Positions 60,301 through 64,000 of a DNA stretch of 64,000 nucleotides are shown here, in pieces (positions within the stretch are counted from its first letter, which is position 1; the number at the start of each line of letters is the position of its first letter). The notes below the pieces were generated by a model that worked only from the letters and a program-made list of their open reading frames with translations, searched no databases and had not been told where the DNA came from. The DNA lies in NCBI RefSeq assembly GCF_040954835.1, contig NC_090707.1, forward strand, positions 21,036,570-21,100,569, written 5' to 3'. The position numbers and the translations under genes were made by a program. The DNA comes from Lepisosteus oculatus. Its lineage: Eukaryota; Chordata; Actinopteri; Semionotiformes; Lepisosteidae.

Positions 60301-63300
60301 CTATGGCAGCAATGTTAGCCACTGAGACTCACATGCCGCCATGTAAGAATTTAAGACAATTGTTTTTTTATAGTACTACAAAATAGGATAAAACTTTTAT
60401 TAAAGCAGTTTGAGAAGTCCCCACCCTGCTTGTATAAACAGATAAGGAATGCATATACTATGTACTGCAGTCAGTGCATGACAGAACTGACTTTCTCCCT
60501 CCTCAGGTTCTAATTTACATAGGCATTACAGTAAATGCCTTGTAGTTTTATTTACAAACTATTGCTGGTTCAGATTAATATAATTTTACATAATCCATGG
60601 AGTTATAAACTAAATTGTAAAAGTAAGTTTTATGAGGAAAGAAGAGTTTTTGGAAAGAGTTTGTGGGAGCCCTGAACATCCGAAATAGTCATGTAGCCGA
60701 AACTGACATCCTGGAATCTTTCAAAAACAGCAGGATGAGATCTTTTGGCTTTTATTCAAAGTGACCCACATCCCAATATTTACCTGAATAATCTGTGACG
60801 TTCCTTGCTCAAGGATACAAGAGCCCTGCACACCTGGGATAGCAACCTTCCTGCATAAATCCAGAGTCCTATCCACTCCTCAAAATTGTTCCTCCAGAAC
60901 CTGACATGTTTGGATCAGAAAGGCTAGATGGACTGAATATTTTCTTTATTCGTAGTCACTGCATGTTCCATCCTCCAATTATTGCTAAATTGCTGTAAGA
61001 GGCTGTGTAGCCTGTGTGTTTTTAAAAAAAAACAAATGGTTAGAAGTTCGGTGGGTTTGACTAATTTGTCTTAACTTACTCACTGAGGTACCAAGGACTG
61101 TTGCTTTGAAACAAGACTTGAAAAACACAAAACCCAAATCCAAACTGAGTGGTTATATAATAAATTATCTGGAAAAGCAAGTGGTAAAAAAAGTTATCAT
61201 GTTATTATGTGTTTTTAGGGACAATGGCTGGAGAATGTGCCATTTTGTATGTATGAAATGTAGCTGGTGCTTCTGTTTACTTTTTTTTGGAAAATGACTA
61301 AATGGAGAAGAGGTCCTGACCAACTGTATAAGACTCAGATGCCAAGGTACCCAGCAAAGATTCCCTGTGATGCTACCTTTAAAATGCCGATCCTTAGAGT
61401 CTGTGGTTGGGACTGTCATGTCTCCTGGCTCCTTCTCATTCTCTGCTGCACCCTTGTTCTGGCTCTGCTGGCCTTCTCCTTCAACCTCCTTTTCCGCCTC
61501 TCCCTCAGTCGAGCTGGTGACCTTGTCTAGGGATCTCGTGCTTTTCTCTGGTACATCTTGTCCTGCTTCACTGAGATTCGCTTCCATCTCCTGTACTGGA
61601 AGGTCCTCCGTGTGGTCAGACTTCTCCTCTGAGCAAAAAAGACCACGCAAACATTTTACAAAATAGAATCCTCTCTCTTGGCTAGGAGGAAAGAAACTGT
61701 GAAAAGTCAACTACTACTGGACGACACGGTAGTTGAATTATACGAGTTAAATAAAGGTCTCACAAAGACATTACATAGTGACTTTCTAATTAGTTTACAA
61801 CCTTGATATATTTTCTATGTTTTTCTAAGTTTCCCCACATATGTATTCTAAGCATCACATAAATATACACTTCTGGTCAGAATAACAGGATAACCTAGAC
61901 ACTGGTGATAAAATTCTAGTCCTTGCGGGCTGGTGCAGTCCCTGCATTATTGGCGTAACTGAACTAATTTACCAGCTCCTCCCAGCTCTTCATTTGTGGT
62001 ATGTAAACAATCAGAAAGTTACTTTATTTAGCGTATTACATACATCTGAAGAACCAAATGACGTTGTGCTTATACAAAATGTGCAGTAAAGTACAATGGC
62101 AATAGAGTAAAGACTGGGGGGTGTTGTGCAGGTATATATACTGTAACTTGTAAAGGGGGCAGAATGCCTTTCAGGTGTCAATCACGCCACTGGTGCTTAG
62201 TAGCCAAGAGGTATTGTTTTTGAACTTGATAATGACTTGGAACACACTATAATTTCCAACCTAAATGACAGAAATGAGAAATAAAACAAATGTGTTTGTG
62301 GTAAAAACCAAGTGGTGTTCCCACCTCAACCTTTTAGGGCACTTGATCCTTTCAATACGAAACTTCACAATGTTCAGTTTTCAAGTGTCTACTTATTATC
62401 GAATCTGGTTAAAAGCTCCACTGTGTATAGTTTTAGAGTCCGAAGCTGAGTTTTGGACAATTACTAAATTTGCAGCAGAATCTCCAGTTGAGACCTCAGT
62501 AACTCAAACAATGAACTGGTGGCTGCAAAACCCAAGAAGCTGCCAAAAAGAAATCAAATTCAGCATCCTGCTGGGCAAACATGTTTTCTACTTCAGGTGT
62601 GAGATAGACTTGAGCCTTCTTCAGGTGTGAGAAAGACTTACTTTAGCTTACTGCCCTGTCTTTCTCACACCTGAAGAAGGCTCCACGGCCGAAACTTTGT
62701 GTTTTCTTTCTTCTCTTTTCAGCATGGAATAAACCTATTACTTGTTCTTGTAATAAGTGCATCTCTGCCTCCCAATGGGATTTGAACAAAGCTGCTTGCA
62801 GGCACCTTTCCCTTCAGAGCCACTTCTGTGACCGAAGGGAATTCCTCCATGCCAAAAGGCTGGGACTCTTGTATGAGCAGAATTCATCTAGGGTCCAAAA
62901 GAGCGACCTCACCTTCTCTAACAATGTTGTCCATTTTCTACTTGCCAAGTGCCCACGTTTGCTCAACCTGATGTAGAAGCAATGCCCCTTGGACAGAAGA
63001 ACAATGGCTCACAACTGGAAATGGACAAGCCTGGTGGAGATGGCCTTACCTTCTACAGCGGGACTGGAGGGCTTGTGTCCTCGAGAGTGCTCCCCCAGCT
63101 GCTTGGCACTGGTGGTGACAAAGTCACAGCGCGTGCAGTGGAAGGGGAAGTGGCCGCGTCGATGAGCCTCCATTTCCTCCAGGGTGGAGAACGCCAGGCG
63201 GCAAGAACGGAAGGCACAGGGGACGAGCTGCAGCGAGTGGACAGAGCGCAGGTGCTTCTGGTACTGCTGTCGGTCCTGGGTGGCAAACCCACACCCGGGC

Positions 63301-64000
63301 TCAGAGCAGGAGACGGGTTTACTAGGCTCATCTCGGTGTGCTCTGTAGTGTTTTTTCAGGGCGCTGGGCCGGGGGAAAGCCTCACCACACTGTGGGCACT
63401 TGAAAGTCTCTGATTGGGTCGTTTCTGCCCATTCCACTGTGGTCAGGGGCTCAGCAATGCGAGAGCAGATGGGTACCAGGCAAGGATGAGAAGAGAAAAG
63501 GTTGCTGTCGGGGAAGTTCTGGGTGCATTTTTCACAGTGGTACAGTCCTTCAGTTTCCACTGACACTTCTGTTATCTCTGTTGAGGGGGAATTGCAGATT
63601 TTAGTGCACTGATCAGACAAATCTTAAAAACAAACTCCCACCAACCACTTTCTCTTCTGATAAAAGTATTCACATTCTGTAGAAACAGGTTACATTATGA
63701 AATGAGATTATGACAAAATATTGAATTCGGGATAGTCTGTGAAACAATGTGTTTAGCAGATTGACCTGCGTTTACTATTTTGGTATAAATTTAAGGTTGC
63801 TTTACCTGTTGTGGTAGTGCTTCCACTTTTTTCCAGAAGCAGAGCAGTGTCAATGGCACAGTGGATATTCTGTACAGAGCTGTTGCCCAGTGCTGTTCCT
63901 GCTGGTTCTAGAAGACATGCTTTGGGTGGGCATTGAAGAGGATTGTGCTCCTCTTCTTGGCCACAAAGGAACAGACTTCTTCTACTCTCCATCCTCCAGC
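50828..64000 (-). CDS. znf142: Zinc finger protein 142
   Basis: Eight exons are visible, in gene order: 64000(63992)-63806, 63577-63050, 61628-61377, 59902-59078, 56856-56679, 56582-53387, 53215-53110 and 51333-50828. All phases agree, giving about 1,925 residues from the first visible Met; mammalian ZNF142 isoforms have about 1,700-1,900. The product is a nuclear protein with many C2H2 fingers, thought to regulate transcription; human variants are linked to a neurodevelopmental disorder. Identity comes from the finger array, the exon pattern with one 3.2-kb exon, and synteny with PLCD4. The stop TAG is at 50828-50830. The Met at 63990-63992 lies eight bases from the window edge and may be the start, but an upstream start cannot be excluded. 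Long open frames on the plus strand here are antisense shadows. Confidence 0.92.
52982..53011. other. Perfect 12-bp hairpin with 6-base loop
   Basis: Arms 'atcaccaccaag' (52982-52993) and 'cttggtggtgat' (53000-53011) are exact reverse complements around 'cattac'. It abuts the retroelement tail at 53008-53085. Confidence 0.85.
53008..53085 (-). repeat. Retroelement 3' tail, same family as 1-180
   Basis: The plus strand reads 'ataagatcactttattggcc', 'atacacaatttcttgtatta' and 'ggaatttgtctttttgcata', the reverse complement of the segment at about 95-160. In ZNF142 orientation it is in sense and carries an AATAAA hexamer (rc of 53025-53030), 80-85 bases after a splice donor. Confidence 0.75.
53110..53215 (-). 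CDS. znf142: ZNF142 penultimate exon
   Basis: A 106-bp exon encoding the end of one finger ('YHMRTHQEER') and one complete finger ('YLCPECGYKCKWVNQLKYHM'). It joins to 'ADPSRLK' on the left and to 'G-AKPYVC' on the right, so both spliced fingers regain canonical spacing. Confidence 0.92.
53387..56582 (-). CDS. znf142: ZNF142 main 3.2-kb exon with most zinc fingers
   Basis: This 3,196-bp exon starts with fingers such as 'YQCNQCSYRCHRADQLSSHK' and 'FQCKYCSYHTHYRQALFNHE'. A long finger-free acidic stretch (about 56200-55400) follows; it is rich in Glu, Ser and Thr and looks disordered. Single fingers of the 'CDKCSYVTCKQTSLNQHC' type come next, then a dense array from about 54520 to 53390 with linkers close to TGEKP, for example 'HIRIHTGEKPYHCEQCSYAC'. 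An acidic run 'EGEEEEEIEKDF' precedes the dense array. Codons in the dense array are GC-rich compared with the AT-rich flanks. Confidence 0.93.
56679..56856 (-). CDS. znf142: ZNF142 two-finger exon
   Basis: Encodes 'EKPHKCKLCDFRCRDETYLS' and 'YMCSECGYVTKWKHYLNVHM', two C2H2 fingers with a linker between them. The 96-bp intron after it has no stop and keeps the frame. Confidence 0.92.
57057..58587 (+). mobile_element. Tc1-like DNA transposon with long inverted ends, inactive
   Basis: A 1.5-kb element in the intron between two ZNF142 exons. Its two ends are imperfect inverted copies of each other over roughly 180-200 bp. Left 'ctgtgtgcaaatgttcagtt' and 'caattactatttattttc' correspond to the right end read in reverse. 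The plus-strand interior has transposase pieces: 'WGSVAASGAGNIVRMKVRMD' and 'GWIFQQDNGPKH' (second catalytic Asp), then 'LEEFCKGKWAKPPEPRIERL' in another frame. Frameshifts and stops abolish function. Confidence 0.88.
59078..59902 (-). CDS. znf142: ZNF142 825-bp multi-finger exon
   Basis: Carries about nine fingers, including 'HICPECRRCFKKRTHLLEHL', 'LQCPNCQHYFTSKSKLRIHM', 'YPCPTCGKTFRLSQALKAHM', 'FHCPQCDFSCSNKSNFQRHK' and 'HHCSQCSFVTAHKRVLGRHM'. Two are of the 'C-x4-C' type ('CFKEGCLFKSVDKKEFQRH', 'CRHHACSAFFGTKEDMEAH'). It ends in 'LHTG', joined to 'EKPHKC'. Confidence 0.93.
59966..60345 (-). repeat. tRNA-headed SINE-like repeat, inverted
   Basis: Plus-strand blocks 'catccattcattttttaacc', 'gataccagtccatcgcaggg', 'ccaattttcccagaagccaa' and 'taccagtatgtctttgaact' are in inverted order of the family. 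On the minus strand it starts with the 'catggcggcatgtgagtc' head. It lies in sense to ZNF142 transcription, just upstream in gene order of the 825-bp exon. Confidence 0.8.
60346..61376. other. ZNF142 intron remainder
   Basis: No gene seen. Sequence near 60905-60960 ('ggctagatggactgaatatt') may be a scrap of the AAGAACATAA-type repeat in reverse. Confidence 0.4.
61377..61628 (-). CDS. znf142: ZNF142 acidic linker exon
   Basis: A finger-free exon of 252 bp, rich in Glu, Ser and Thr ('STEGEAEKEVEGEGQQSQNK'). It joins 'AVE' of the preceding exon and 'GHIAKGMEH' of the next in phase. The donor is AAAG|GTAGCA. It probably forms a disordered spacer between two finger groups. It is the least conserved part, so the boundaries are slightly less certain. 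Confidence 0.75.
61629..63049. other. ZNF142 intron with a strong inverted repeat
   Basis: Contains a perfect 26-bp inverted repeat (62612-62683) next to a retroelement-like end ('cacggccgaaactttgtgtt', 'catggaataaacctattact'). The rest is unremarkable. Confidence 0.6.
62612..62683. repeat. Perfect 26-bp inverted repeat with 20-base spacer
   Basis: The arms at 62612-62637 and 62658-62683 are exact reverse complements. The core 'cttcaggtgtgaga' occurs a third time in direct orientation at 62591-62604. The right arm is the start of a retroelement-like end continuing to about 62755. Confidence 0.9.
63050..63577 (-). CDS. znf142: ZNF142 N-terminal finger exon
   Basis: Contains fingers 'YHCEKCTQNFPDSNLFSSHP' (degenerate), 'FKCPQCGEAFPRPSALKKHY', two C-x4-C fingers ('CSEPGCGFATQDRQQYQKH', 'CAFRSCRLAFSTLEEMEAH') and 'FHCTRCDFVTTSAKQLGEHS'. 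The layout mirrors that of the 825-bp exon, which suggests an old internal duplication. Confidence 0.9.
63806..64000 (-). CDS. znf142: ZNF142 first visible coding exon, cut by the window edge
   Basis: The open frame from the edge contains Met at 63990-63992 and 'SRRSLFLCGQEEEHNPLQCP', then a Ser/Thr-rich stretch ending at a good donor (CAG|GTAAAG). No finger is present. It may be the first coding exon or an internal one. Confidence 0.6.

Noticed and set aside
62949..63413. 154-codon plus-strand frame
   Set aside because: Antisense shadow of a ZNF142 finger exon.
1..64000. CRISPR arrays, operons or bacterial-type systems
   Set aside because: No spaced direct repeats or prokaryotic gene organisation; the window is clearly vertebrate.

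Overview
The window is vertebrate genomic DNA. It has small exons with consensus GT/AG junctions, long AT-rich introns, tRNA-headed and 5S-headed SINE-like repeats, L2-like LINE debris and several decayed Tc1/mariner elements. The repeat content fits a ray-finned fish. The 5S-derived SINE and the AAGAACATAA-type interspersed repeat suggest a non-teleost or early-branching lineage such as gar, bowfin or sturgeon, but that assignment is an inference.

Four genes are recognised, in the order known from mammalian 2q35: USP37 (minus, 5' end only, 898-3311), CNOT9 (plus, complete CDS, 6398-13657), PLCD4 (plus, 29943-46774, start codon uncertain) and ZNF142 (minus, 50828 to the right edge, nearly complete). 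USP37 and CNOT9 are head to head, about 1.2 kb apart, with CpG-rich promoter candidates near 4990-5260 and 6220-6300. PLCD4 and ZNF142 are tail to tail, with 4 kb between their stop codons. All exon junctions given here were placed by hand, and their phases add up through every gene.

Region by region: 1-5260 USP37 5' end and promoter; 6220-18030 CNOT9 and its probable long 3' UTR; 18031-26820 intergenic and repeat-rich (SINEs, L2-like LINE, an 81-bp tandem duplication, one repeat-poor homeodomain-motif block); 26821-48260 PLCD4 with repeat-laden introns; 48260-50827 mixed UTR and intergenic; 50828-64000 ZNF142 with a 1.5-kb Tc1-like element in one intron.

The genes do not form an operon or a shared pathway. 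USP37 is a deubiquitinase, CNOT9 a CCR4-NOT mRNA deadenylation subunit, PLCD4 a calcium-dependent phosphoinositide phospholipase and ZNF142 a poly-zinc-finger nuclear protein. What links them is conserved linkage. I found no new multi-gene system. The items most worth a second look are a three-half-site nuclear-receptor-type array in the CNOT9 promoter, a 96-bp translatable intron in ZNF142, a possible uORF at the PLCD4 start, a repeat-derived intronic poly(A) signal in ZNF142, and a perfect 26-bp inverted repeat in a ZNF142 intron.
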